Origin: Lewinellaceae bacterium
GTDB taxonomy: Bacteria > Bacteroidota > Bacteroidia > Chitinophagales > Saprospiraceae
Direction: 5' to 3'
Length of the DNA: 64,000 bases
NCBI GenBank assembly: GCA_020636355.1
Contig: JACJYB010000007.1
Coordinates: 62,001 to 126,000 of the forward strand
In this document: positions 17,124 to 25,386 of the stretch, piece after piece
Layout: each line of letters begins with the position of its first letter
Position numbering within the stretch: position 1 is the first letter of the stretch
Program-made: the position numbers and the translations under genes
Notes under the pieces: generated by a model
The model's input: the letters and a program-made list of their open reading frames with translations, nothing else
What the model was told of the DNA's origin: nothing
The model's database searches: none

Positions 17124-18452
17124 TTATTTAAGTGTATAAGTGATCCGCAATTTCATCGGGTAAGTCGGATGATGGGGACCGTAGACGATCGTACGCCGGG
17201 GACTCTCCCGGCGAGGGTAAGGTACTAAAAACACCTTGTTTTCAATGGTACCATTGATCATATCCTGAAGATGAGACGAAATATTGGCCCGGTATCGGTA
17301 TAATCCGGTACTAACCTCTTCCACTGTTCCACCGGAGGTGCTTAACAAAAACCGAACGTCATTTCCAATGAATACATCCGTCGCCGGGATAAGCTCGTTT
17401 TCATATTCTTCATAAGGAGCAACCTGATTCGCTGGCGGATAAAAGTCCAGATTGTCTCCATCAACGGTAGCAACATAACACTCCAGTTCAGCTTTATTGA
17501 TGATGTAATTGCTGAGATTTGCCAGTGCAGGGACGGATAACTGGATGTTGGTTCCGCCCAAAGGCTGCAAAAAGTCGAGACTATCCCCTTTGGTTGAATC
17601 ATCCAGGAAGGATTCGACCGGTGCTCCATTGTGATCCGTGGAAAATTCCAGGGTCCGTTTTACAGCGGATGACATTAAGAAAGAATACTTGTATTTGTTG
17701 GAATTCTTTTCATAGTATAATGTCAGCGTGGAGTATTCACTATTCAGGTCAATACCCAGCATGGCCTGATTGGAAGCGACCGTCTTTATACCCAGACCAT
17801 ACAGATGATCGTAAATATTATCTGCATCCAGAACGCCGCTGGTATCCAATTCGATCAGTTCTTCACCAATGCTATTATTCAGTCGAATCCGGAGCTGGGG
17901 AGCAGTTTGAATGGTGTCCAGATCACCGGATGAATTGGGCTCGATTATGGTGATGGAATCTGCACTGTAAATGTAATTGGTCAGCTCCCCGACCTTTTTA
18001 CCCAAGAACCCGTGATTGGAGTAAGTACTTTCTGCAATATTCATGTTTTCAATCAACCGGTCAACCTGAATTTGTAACGGCTGTGTGGTGTCTCCGTATA
18101 TGCCCAGGCTATCAAATGCCAATGTTAACACCACCGAATCAAGCACGGCATCACTAAGGCTGGGAGGTGAAAACACATCGTAATCAAGCTGGGTATAAAT
18201 ATTGCTTTCCGACCTGCCGAAGATTGGATCATTCAATGTGCCTACCAGGTAGGTCCTGATCGGGGTAAGGCTGCTTGGAGAATAGGTTTCGATGGAGTCC
18301 TCGTGTATGGTAAACGCATTAATGGAGAAGGTATCGGTAAATCCTATATCCAGTTCGACATCTTTGAGAAAATCGGATCCAAGGGGAGATGGATCATTAC
18401 ACATTACCAACAGTAGGAGGGCGCTCCCTAACCAGAAACGGTGTGTTTTCAT
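17124..18452 (-). CDS. DUF4270 family lipoprotein
   Basis: A 442-residue secreted protein of the DUF4270 family of Bacteroidota. The N-terminus is a short signal peptide with a lipobox-like end, LLLVMC, giving Cys18 as possible lipidation site, followed by NDPSPLGSDFL. The rest is beta-rich with Asp/Ser/Thr-rich loops and a typical DUF4270 opening where each 'D-FS' strand pair follows TYLVGTLNDPIFGRSES. Function is unknown; it probably sits at the outer membrane. It lies 25 bases after the GT5-type gene and 10 bases before DUF4290, an arrangement that suggests one transcript. Confidence 0.85.
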   Translation of the reverse strand: MKTHRFWLGSALLLLVMCNDPSPLGSDFLKDVELDIGFTDTFSINAFTIHEDSIETYSPSSLTPIRTYLVGTLNDPIFGRSESNIYTQLDYDVFSPPSLSDAVLDSVVLTLAFDSLGIYGDTTQPLQIQVDRLIENMNIAESTYSNHGFLGKKVGELTNYIYSADSITIIEPNSSGDLDTIQTAPQLRIRLNNSIGEELIELDTSGVLDADNIYDHLYGLGIKTVASNQAMLGIDLNSEYSTLTLYYEKNSNKYKYSFLMSSAVKRTLEFSTDHNGAPVESFLDDSTKGDSLDFLQPLGGTNIQLSVPALANLSNYIINKAELECYVATVDGDNLDFYPPANQVAPYEEYENELIPATDVFIGNDVRFLLSTSGGTVEEVSTGLYRYRANISSHLQDMINGTIENKVFLVPYPRRESPRRTIVYGPHHPTYPMKLRITYTLK

Positions 18453-18477
18453 GCATTAATTCATTTGCAAAAGCCTA

Positions 18478-19287
18478 TTAGGACAGCAGTGACTTATAAA
18501 ACTTAAGGTATTCACTCAAATAGGTGTCTTCACCACTGTGCTGGATAACCGGCTTTTCGGAACCAGCTAACTGATTAGTAACTGATTTGTCAATGGTTTC
18601 GCTGCCTTGAATGACCGCATCGGCGTAAGTAACTGCTCCCTGATCCAGGTGAAGTTCGCCATTGGGAGCATAAGCATCCAGCAGGCTCGTTTCCAAATTG
18701 TTGATGGCAGCTTTATCCCGAAAATTTTCGGTGAGATTATTTGGAATCAACGATGGATTATAAACGGAGTAAACCACCTTGGTATGAGTAAATAACGGCT
18801 CATTTTTATAAGCGGTCTTTAAATATAGCGGCACCAGGCTGGTCATCCAGCCATGGCAATGAATGATGTCCGGGGGCCAACCAAACTTTTTGATGGTTTC
18901 CAAAACACCTTTGCTGAAGAAAACCATGCGATCAAGATTATCTTCGAAGGGCTTTCCTGCTCCATCATTAAACAGGTTTTTCCTGCGGAAGAATTCATCG
19001 TTATCCAGAAAATACACTTGCAGGCGAGCTCCTGGTAATGATGCTACCTTGATAATCAATGGATAGTCATCATCATCCACGATAATGTTCATACCCGATA
19101 ACCGGACCACTTCGTGCAGTCGGTGACGGCGTTCGTTAATGGTACCAAACCGCGGCATCAGAATGCGAATCTCCATACCTTGTTCGTGCATATAAGTGGG
19201 TAACCTGCGCACGATTTCTGAAATCTCAGACAATGTCGTGTACGGCTTCATTTCCTGCGTCACAAACAGGATGCGTTTTTTACTCAT
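18478..19287 (-). CDS. Standalone GT5 N-terminal domain (glycogen/starch synthase-like)
   Basis: A 269-residue protein matching only the N-terminal half of glycogen/starch synthases (starch synthase catalytic domain). It has KRILFVTQEMKPYTTLSEIS at the start, where full enzymes have ExxPxxKxGGLxD; the KxGGL glucan-binding signature is replaced by TLSEI. A conserved DIIHCHGWMTSLVP block (about 136-149) is kept. The C-terminal GT-B donor-binding half is missing altogether, with no second gene following in frame; a DUF4270 gene is next. Such short proteins recur in Bacteroidota, so this is a family rather than a broken gene, probably without synthase activity (inference). Confidence 0.8.
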   Translation of the reverse strand: MSKKRILFVTQEMKPYTTLSEISEIVRRLPTYMHEQGMEIRILMPRFGTINERRHRLHEVVRLSGMNIIVDDDDYPLIIKVASLPGARLQVYFLDNDEFFRRKNLFNDGAGKPFEDNLDRMVFFSKGVLETIKKFGWPPDIIHCHGWMTSLVPLYLKTAYKNEPLFTHTKVVYSVYNPSLIPNNLTENFRDKAAINNLETSLLDAYAPNGELHLDQGAVTYADAVIQGSETIDKSVTNQLAGSEKPVIQHSGEDTYLSEYLKFYKSLLS

Positions 19288-19337
19288 TTCCCAGTGTATT
19301 TTCCTTTAAAGGATTGTTATTCAAGGAACAAGGAGTG

Positions 19338-19345
19338 CAAAGATA
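19338..19345 (-). promoter_or_regulatory. Putative promoter -7 box of the GT5-DUF4270-DUF4290 unit
   Basis: TATCTTTG on the minus strand matches TAnnTTTG exactly, 51 bases before the ATG at 19287. Twenty bases upstream CTTA stands at the -33 position (consensus TTTG, imperfect). No other gene lies between, so it most likely drives the GT5-type, DUF4270 and DUF4290 genes. Confidence 0.6.
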
Positions 19346-19417
19346 CAAATTCTTACCTGTATTCCTAAGTGCAGCTACGTTAAGCTCATCTTAAGAGCAT
19401 ATTGGCCACAATAAAAA

Positions 19418-20674
19418 TCAGAACTGAGAAACAGCATGCATAAGTTCCGCACACAGGATTGCACCGTAGGTACCGATGGCATAGCCCAACACCGCTAGCA
19501 GGACACCAACCGGTGCGAGAGAAGGACTGAATGCCGAGGCGACCACCGGGGCACTGGCTGCACCGCCGACATTTGCCTGACTCCCCACCGCTACAAAGAA
19601 AAAGGGAGCCTTGATGATTTTTGCAACAGAAAGCAATAGGACGGCGTGGGTCATCATCCAGATCAGTCCGATCATCAGCAGACCGAGATGGGAGAATACC
19701 TCTTCGAGATTCATTTGCATTCCGATGGTGGCAACCAAGATGTAAATGCATACACTCCCCCATTTTGAAGCGCCGACTCCTTCCAATGCCCGGAAACGAG
19801 TAAAAGAAAATGCAAAACCGATGGTGGTGGCAAACACGATCATCCAGAAAAAGCCTGACGTCAGGGAACTCAGGCCAATTTCGGACAACCGGGCTTCGTA
19901 AGGAGTGATCAGTGGAACGACCACATCTGCCAGAGCCTGAGCTACCGCCACGCCACCAAAAGTGATTCCCAACAAAATGAAATTATCCAACATCGATGGG
20001 ATTCGTTCGATGCTGGCCCGGTATGCTTCAACTTTGGATTTCAGATCATCGATCGCTCCCGTATCGGCTTTTAGCCAGCGGTCCAGACGTGGAGCGATAC
20101 TGGCACCGTAAAGTAAAAATGCCATCCAGACATTGGCAACAATGATGTCAACGACAATCATGGAACCGAACAAATTCTCATCCACACCGAAGATTTCTTT
20201 CATCGCTGTCTGATTCGCACCTCCGCCGATCCAACTACCGGATATGGTGGACAATCCCCGCCATAATTCATCCGGTGATATAGAAAGTAGATGCGGGAAA
20301 AATTTTATGGTAAACAATAAAGCAACCGGCCCACCGATGATAATTCCCAAAGTTCCGGTAAGAAACATGATCAGCGCTTTCGGGCCCAGGCGAAGGATGC
20401 TTCGGAAATCAATACTAAGACAGAGGAGGATAAGGCTGGCGGGAAGAAGATATCTGGATGCTACAAAATAAAGGGGTGGATCTTTCTCGACGGCAATCAA
20501 ATGAAATGGCCAATTAAGCAAAGCCGGAATAAAGTAACATAGCAGCAGAGGTGGTACGAAGAGGTAAAACTTCTTCCAGAAAGGATTTTCCGAATGTGCT
20601 GTGTAGAATACTCCGGTGAGGGTGAGCATTAGAATGCCAAAAATGACCACATTGTTGGTGAATACCGGTTCCAT
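19418..20674 (-). CDS. DUF819 family membrane protein (putative transporter)
   Basis: A 418-residue polytopic membrane protein with about ten to twelve spans, of the DUF819 (YjcL-like) family. Conserved Gly-rich segments include SGSWIGGGANQTAMKE (about 145-160) and SQANVGGAASAPVVASAF near the C-terminus; such paired glycine-rich re-entrant loops occur in several secondary transporter families. The substrate is not known. It follows pyrH by 76 bases on the same strand; a small inverted repeat (AACCGG-CTT-CCGGTT, 20718-20732) lies between them but lacks a T-run. It may be transcribed alone. Confidence 0.82.
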   Translation of the reverse strand: MEPVFTNNVVIFGILMLTLTGVFYTAHSENPFWKKFYLFVPPLLLCYFIPALLNWPFHLIAVEKDPPLYFVASRYLLPASLILLCLSIDFRSILRLGPKALIMFLTGTLGIIIGGPVALLFTIKFFPHLLSISPDELWRGLSTISGSWIGGGANQTAMKEIFGVDENLFGSMIVVDIIVANVWMAFLLYGASIAPRLDRWLKADTGAIDDLKSKVEAYRASIERIPSMLDNFILLGITFGGVAVAQALADVVVPLITPYEARLSEIGLSSLTSGFFWMIVFATTIGFAFSFTRFRALEGVGASKWGSVCIYILVATIGMQMNLEEVFSHLGLLMIGLIWMMTHAVLLLSVAKIIKAPFFFVAVGSQANVGGAASAPVVASAFSPSLAPVGVLLAVLGYAIGTYGAILCAELMHAVSQF

Positions 20675-20750
20675 CAGCCGTTAGTTTATCTGCAAGATAA
20701 ATTTTCACGGGAGAATCAACCGGCTTCCGGTTTAAATACCGAAAGAAAGA

Positions 20751-21464
20751 TCAGGGATAGACCAGGGTTCCTACGGGCTCACCCAACACAATACGTCGCA
20801 GGTTTTCCCGGGCATTGATATCAAAAACTACGATAGGTAAGTTGTTTTCTTTGCAGAGGGTAAATGCAGTCATATCCATCACCCCGAGGCCCAAGCTGAT
20901 CACCTTGGAGAAGGAGATGCGGTCAAATCGTTGGGCGGTAGGATCCTTAAGGGGATCTGCTGTATAAATACCGTCGACACGAGTTCCCTTCAGAATGACA
21001 TCGGCACTGATCTCATTTGCCCGCAAGGCGGCGGCGGAGTCCGTGGTAAAATAGGGTGAACCAGTACCGGCGGAAAAAATAACTACGCGACCTTTTTCCA
21101 GGTGGCGTATGGCACGGCGCCGGATGTATGGTTCGGCAACTTGTTTCATTTCAATGGCGGACACCAAGCGGGTATATACACCGAGGCTTTCAAGCATGGA
21201 TTGTAATGCCATGCCGTTAATCACGGTGGCTAGCATACCCATATAATCACCCTGTACCCGTTCGATGCCGGAATCCTGGGCTTGTAAACCGCGATAGATG
21301 TTTCCTCCGCCAATCACGATAGCCACTTCGGTACCAAGCGCCTGGATGTCCTGAATTTGTTCCGCATAATGCCGCAGCATACCAGGTTCGATACCGTAAG
21401 ACTTATTTCCCATCAATGCTTCACCGCTCAGTTTCAGCAGAATCCTCTTGTAATGTAAGCCCAT
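20751..21464 (-). CDS. pyrH: UMP kinase
   Basis: A 237-residue amino-acid-kinase-fold enzyme phosphorylating UMP to UDP, needed for nucleic acid and envelope precursor synthesis. LLKLSGEAL (about 9-17), VIGGGNIYRG (50-59) and the ATVINGMAL helix are typical of bacterial hexameric PyrH, as is FTTDSAAALRANEI. It is downstream of rplM-rpsI-rpsB-tsf in the same direction but separated from tsf by a strong terminator-like hairpin whose T-run ends only 20 bases before its ATG, so expression depends on readthrough or a promoter hidden in tsf. Confidence 0.97.
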   Translation of the reverse strand: MGLHYKRILLKLSGEALMGNKSYGIEPGMLRHYAEQIQDIQALGTEVAIVIGGGNIYRGLQAQDSGIERVQGDYMGMLATVINGMALQSMLESLGVYTRLVSAIEMKQVAEPYIRRRAIRHLEKGRVVIFSAGTGSPYFTTDSAAALRANEISADVILKGTRVDGIYTADPLKDPTAQRFDRISFSKVISLGLGVMDMTAFTLCKENNLPIVVFDINARENLRRIVLGEPVGTLVYP

Positions 21465-21484
21465 GATTCAAGGTTATTTAAGTG

Positions 21485-21517
21485 AAAAAAAAAGAGCGAA
21501 TGGATGTCCATTCGCTC
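21485..21517 (-). terminator. Rho-independent terminator or attenuator between tsf and pyrH
   Basis: On the minus strand an 11-bp perfect stem (GAGCGAATGGA, 2-base loop, complementary arm) is followed by nine T. It begins 11 bases after the tsf stop and the T-run ends 20 bases before the pyrH ATG. The position makes it the natural end of the ribosomal-protein transcript, with partial readthrough possible for pyrH. Confidence 0.9.
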
Positions 21518-21528
21518 TCATTTATTTC

Positions 21529-22362
21529 TTATCCGAGCTGGATATGTTTAAACTCGGTGACGGTAAGTCCCTTGCCAATTCGTTCAAGGTACTGTGCCAC
21601 GGAAGTTTTGGCTTCCTTGACAAACTCCTGATTGAGTAACGTATTTTCTTTATAGAATTTACTCAATTTACCCAGCGCGATTTTCTCCAGCATTTCCTCC
21701 GGTTTACCTTCTTGCCGGGCCTGTTCTTTTCCGATTTCGATTTCTTTCTCAACAATGGTGGCGTCAACGCCATCCTTGTCAACTGCCAGCGGCTTCATCG
21801 CTGCAACCTGCATGGCTACATCGCGACCGGCATCAATGAAATCCGGATTGGCCTGGTTCAAACCGATCAGAACAGCGGCTTTATTTCCCATGTGGATGTA
21901 GCTGGTCACCAATGGTGCTTCCAACCGGGCGTATTCGGCCAACTCGATTTTTTCACCGATTACTCCCACTTGCTCGGTTACTTTGTCCTGGATGGTAATG
22001 CCACCTTTATAGGGCAATGCGAGCAAATCTTCCAAAGTCGCCGGAAAATTCTCCAGGGCGATATCGGCAAACTCTTTCGTAAGATCAATGAAACTTTCAT
22101 TTTTTGCCACAAAGTCGGTCTCACTACTCAGTTTGACGACAACGCCACGGGTGCTGTCATCAGATACTTTGGCAATAACCACACCTTCTGTAGCTTCCCG
22201 GTCAGCCCGTTTCAGTGACAATTTCTGACCTTGTTTACGCAATACTTCGATGGCTTTATCGAAATCTCCGTCTGCCTCGGCAAGGGCTTTTTTACAGTCC
22301 ATCATACCGGCACCGGTAATATCTCGTAGCTTTTTTACATCGGTTGCTGAAATAGCACTCAT
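21529..22362 (-). CDS. tsf: Elongation factor Ts
   Basis: A 277-residue guanine-nucleotide exchange factor for EF-Tu. The N-terminal UBA-like domain reads DVKKLRDITGAGMMDCKKAL (8-27), the canonical signature, and SSETDFVAKNESF (78-90) lies in the core that contacts EF-Tu. Length is normal. It follows rpsB by 32 bases, the conserved bacterial order rpsB-tsf, and is closed by a terminator-like hairpin before pyrH. Confidence 0.98.
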   Translation of the reverse strand: MSAISATDVKKLRDITGAGMMDCKKALAEADGDFDKAIEVLRKQGQKLSLKRADREATEGVVIAKVSDDSTRGVVVKLSSETDFVAKNESFIDLTKEFADIALENFPATLEDLLALPYKGGITIQDKVTEQVGVIGEKIELAEYARLEAPLVTSYIHMGNKAAVLIGLNQANPDFIDAGRDVAMQVAAMKPLAVDKDGVDATIVEKEIEIGKEQARQEGKPEEMLEKIALGKLSKFYKENTLLNQEFVKEAKTSVAQYLERIGKGLTVTEFKHIQLG

Positions 22363-22394
22363 GATTATCCTTTTATCGGGTGTTTTATAGAAAA

Positions 22395-23111
22395 TTAAGC
22401 TTCAGTCTTTTGTTCCTTAATGGTTTTGCGCTCTTCCAGTCCTTCTTTAATCGAATCGGTCAGGTAACCGGTGATCAACTGGATGGACTTGGACGCGTCG
22501 TCGTTGGCGGGGATGGGATAATCCACCAGGTTGGGATCCGAGTTGGTATCCACAATAGCAATAGTCTTAATGCCCAGTTTTTTAGCCTCGGCCAGAGCAA
22601 TGTGTTCATGATGGATATCAACGATAAAAACCGCTGACGGCAGACGGTTGAGATTTGCTACACCGCCCAATACTTTTTCCAGTTTGTCACGCTCACGGGT
22701 CAGGGTAAGGCGCTCTTTTTTGGTTACACTGGTTAACGTACCATCACCCAACATCCGGTCGATGTTGTTCATTTTCTTGACGGAACGGCGGATGGTGGCG
22801 AAATTGGTCATCATACCACCCAACCAACGCTCGGTAACAAAAGGCATTCCTACGCCATCGGCCAGGCGGCTGACGCTGTTGCGAGCTTGTTTTTTAGTAG
22901 CGATGAACATCACTTTTCTTCCGGAAGAAGCAATCTGCTTCATCACCTTGGCTGCACGCTCGAGGCATTCCTGAGTCCGGTTTAGGTCGATGATGTGGAC
23001 GCCATTTTTTTCCATGAAGATGTACGGGCGCATCTTGGGATTCCACTTGCGCTTCAAGTGGCCAAAGTGTACGCCTGCTTCTAACAATTCATTATAAGAT
23101 GGAGTTTTCAT
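22395..23111 (-). CDS. rpsB: 30S ribosomal protein S2
   Basis: A 238-residue small-subunit protein. The N-terminus from ATG 23111 (MKTPSYNELLEAGVHFGHLK) and the segment WNPKMRPYIF are classical S2; GGMMTNFATIRRSVKKM and VDIHHEHIALAEAKKLGIKT are further family blocks. The frame is open for 38 more codons upstream, but that stretch does not resemble S2 and overlaps rpsI, so it is rejected. It sits 37 bases after rpsI. Confidence 0.98.
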   Translation of the reverse strand: MKTPSYNELLEAGVHFGHLKRKWNPKMRPYIFMEKNGVHIIDLNRTQECLERAAKVMKQIASSGRKVMFIATKKQARNSVSRLADGVGMPFVTERWLGGMMTNFATIRRSVKKMNNIDRMLGDGTLTSVTKKERLTLTRERDKLEKVLGGVANLNRLPSAVFIVDIHHEHIALAEAKKLGIKTIAIVDTNSDPNLVDYPIPANDDASKSIQLITGYLTDSIKEGLEERKTIKEQKTEA

Positions 23112-23148
23112 TAGATCTTTCTTGCTGACGATTAAAAAAAATAAACCA

Positions 23149-23535
23149 TTAACGTTTGCTGAACTGGAAGCTCTTTCTGGCTTTTGGCTTTCCGTATTTC
23201 TTCCGTTCCACGATGCGGGCATCACGAGTCAGGAATTTTTTCGCCTTAAGCGGTGAACGGAAATCAGCATTCAATTCAACCAGTGCGCGGGAGATACCCA
23301 GGCGAATTGCTTCGGCCTGACCTTTGAATCCACCTCCAACGACGTTAACGGAAAAATCGTATTCACTGGCCACCTGAACCGTTTTCAGTGGTTCTTCCAC
23401 CGTAGCCTGTATATGTTTTTGTGTGAAATAGTCCTGGATTGGACGACCGTTTATTTGAATCTTACCCGAACCTTTCGTCAGATAAACCCGGGCAACGGAT
23501 GACTTTCTACGGCCAACAGCGTTAATCATTTCCAT
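23149..23535 (-). CDS. rpsI: 30S ribosomal protein S9
   Basis: A 128-residue protein with the S9 blocks INAVGRRKSSVARVYL at the start, GGGFKGQAEAIRLGISRALV in the middle and the basic C-terminal tail ending KARKSFQFSKR, which reaches the P-site tRNA. The start 23535 (MEMINAVGRR) fits the family; it begins only 2 bases after the rplM stop, the usual rplM-rpsI pair. Confidence 0.98.
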   Translation of the reverse strand: MEMINAVGRRKSSVARVYLTKGSGKIQINGRPIQDYFTQKHIQATVEEPLKTVQVASEYDFSVNVVGGGFKGQAEAIRLGISRALVELNADFRSPLKAKKFLTRDARIVERKKYGKPKARKSFQFSKR

Positions 23536-23537
23536 AA

Positions 23538-23984
23538 TTAATCAAGATTTAAGGTTGTTGGTTTTTGAGCTTGATGCGGATGGTCAGCACCTGTATAAAT
23601 GAACAATTTCTTAACCATCGCACGGCCCAATTTGGTTTTGGGAAGCATGCCTTTTACCCCTAGTTCGACAATGTCGGTAGGCTTTTTGGACAACATAGTC
23701 GCAGCGGTACGCTGACGTTGACCTCCGGGATAGCCGGTATAGCGCAGATAGATTTTATCGGACCACTTCTTTCCGGTAAAACGAACTTTATCTGCGTTCA
23801 CAACAATCACGTAATCTCCACAATCTACGTGTGGGGTGAAATCAGGACGATGTTTGCCACGCAGAATATGAGCGACTTTTGAACACAGGCGGCCAACCAC
23901 CAGATTCTCGGCATCGATCACGTACCACTGACGAACAACTTCTTCCTTTTTAGCTGATACGGTTTTATAACTTAATGTATCCAC
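23538..23984 (-). CDS. rplM: 50S ribosomal protein L13
   Basis: A 148-residue large-subunit protein starting at a GTG (23984), VDTLSYKTVSAKKEEV then WYVIDAENLVVGRL, which aligns with L13 of other Bacteroidota. An upstream in-frame start at 24077 would add 31 residues unlike L13 and would lie over the promoter, so it is rejected. The segments GKHRPDFTPHVDCGDYVIVVNA and KGMLPKTKLGR are diagnostic. First gene of rplM-rpsI-rpsB-tsf, with a good promoter at 24037-24068. Confidence 0.97.
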   Translation of the reverse strand: MDTLSYKTVSAKKEEVVRQWYVIDAENLVVGRLCSKVAHILRGKHRPDFTPHVDCGDYVIVVNADKVRFTGKKWSDKIYLRYTGYPGGQRQRTAATMLSKKPTDIVELGVKGMLPKTKLGRAMVKKLFIYTGADHPHQAQKPTTLNLD

Positions 23985-24036
23985 TGACAGAATAATTTGT
24001 TGATAATTTAAAATGGTGCTTTTTTCAAAAGCGTGG

Positions 24037-24068
24037 CAAAAGTAAATTTCTTTCCAGCAAGAAACAAG
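24037..24068 (-). promoter_or_regulatory. Promoter of the rplM-rpsI-rpsB-tsf operon
   Basis: On the minus strand CTTG at the -33 position, 20 bases of spacer, then TACTTTTG, an exact TAnnTTTG -7 box. The predicted start lies near 24030, about 45 bases before the GTG of rplM. The same CTTG-N20-TAnnTTTG layout occurs before the tRNA gene of this window. Confidence 0.75.
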
Positions 24069-24151
24069 CTTTTCCAAGAAAAAACTCGGATAAATATTTT
24101 ATAACTGATTGAAAAACAGTAAAAAAATCGCACAGCACTTATCAACACTTG

Positions 24152-25345
24152 TTAGTGACAGTATTTTTGAAGTAGATGTGCGGCTTGAACATGGCCCATT
24201 TCGGCAGCTTTGCTCAGATCACGGCAAGTGTCCTTGCTTTTTTCGGGCAACAAGGACAGTCTTGCATATGCCCGGTAATAATAGGCGTCCCGGATATTTT
24301 TATTCCAGCGGAGCAGGCGGGTAAAGTCGTCAATGGCGTCCTCGTAATGTTCCAACTTTACATGGACATAGCCCAGTTTTAGCATAAAAGTTTCTTTCTG
24401 AAGCGGACTATTGCGGATCATCCATTCTATATCGGGTAGAGCATCCGCGTAACTTTCAGCATCAATATTAGCCAGCGCTCGGTTCATTATCGCCGGCTCA
24501 TATCCTGGCAAATCGGTGAGAACAGTTTGATAATCCGCCACAGCAGACTGAAAATCTTTCAGCATGAGCAGGCAATAAGCCCGGGCCATCAATGCATCCC
24601 GGTGGTGGGAGTTAGCTTCCAGGAACTGATTGTAAAGGATCAGGGCTTGCGGATAATCTTGCAAGCGCATGGCATTGTTAGCCTGATTGTAAAGGACCTG
24701 ATGATTCTCCGGACTCAACCGGTGCGCCAGCTGATAATCCACCAGGGCACCCCGGTAATCCTCCAATTGTGTCTTGACCAGTCCGCGATTGGCATAAGCT
24801 TCGGACAATCCGGGATCCCGGAGGATGGCCTGATCAAAATCTGCCAGTGCTTCCGGCCATTGTTTCAGCTTCAAGCGGATGACTCCCCGGTTGTAGTAAC
24901 TTAAGGACAATGCCGGATTGAGCATCAAAGCCTGCGAAAAAGCGGTCTGTGCGTCCGTCCAGCCCTCCAGATGCATGTATGCCATTCCAAGACTCTGCCA
25001 GCAGATGCTGTTTTCCGGATGGTATTTCAGATAATTCCGGTAGTCGTTAATGGCTGCGGAGTAGTTTTCCAATTTAAAATAGGCGTGGCCACGGTTAATG
25101 AAAGCGTCCGCATAGTCGGGTTTAATACTGATGGCTTGGGAGTATGCCTCAATTGCTCCCACGAAATCCTGGCGTTCGTAACAGGCAAATGCTTGATTGA
25201 AAAGTTGGGAGACCGGCTGGGCATCATTTTGCTGACCAGGGAGTCGATGCCCTGCTAAAAGTAGTATGGATAAAATCAGGACACGAAACGAATGGTGTAC
25301 AGACAGGAGCACAAGTCGTTTGGTATCAGCAGTAGTGCTCAACAA
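24152..25345 (-). CDS. Exported tetratricopeptide repeat protein
   Basis: About 397 residues: a basic then hydrophobic N-terminus (RVLILSILLLAGHRLPGQ, about 21-38), probably a signal peptide, then roughly ten TPR units of 34 residues (for example AIEAYSQAISIKPDYADAF and ALADFDQAILRDPGLSEAY). TPR arrays mediate protein-protein contacts; no catalytic domain follows. The start is uncertain: TTG at 25345 or GTG at 25312, no ATG being available before the hydrophobic stretch. It is divergent from the mevalonate cluster and lies upstream of rplM on the same strand, but the ribosomal promoter separates them. Partner unknown. Confidence 0.82.
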   Translation of the reverse strand: MLSTTADTKRLVLLSVHHSFRVLILSILLLAGHRLPGQQNDAQPVSQLFNQAFACYERQDFVGAIEAYSQAISIKPDYADAFINRGHAYFKLENYSAAINDYRNYLKYHPENSICWQSLGMAYMHLEGWTDAQTAFSQALMLNPALSLSYYNRGVIRLKLKQWPEALADFDQAILRDPGLSEAYANRGLVKTQLEDYRGALVDYQLAHRLSPENHQVLYNQANNAMRLQDYPQALILYNQFLEANSHHRDALMARAYCLLMLKDFQSAVADYQTVLTDLPGYEPAIMNRALANIDAESYADALPDIEWMIRNSPLQKETFMLKLGYVHVKLEHYEDAIDDFTRLLRWNKNIRDAYYYRAYARLSLLPEKSKDTCRDLSKAAEMGHVQAAHLLQKYCH

Positions 25346-25386
25346 TTTATTTGGTTATATTGTTTGAAACGAGATTTAGCACAAAA

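Noticed and set aside
20718..20732. AACCGG-CTT-CCGGTT hairpin between pyrH and the DUF819 gene
   Set aside because: Only a 6-bp stem and no T-run; too weak to call as a terminator or operator.
23112..23225. N-terminal extension of rpsB
   Set aside because: The extra 38 codons overlap rpsI and do not resemble S2; the ATG at 23111 gives the normal protein.
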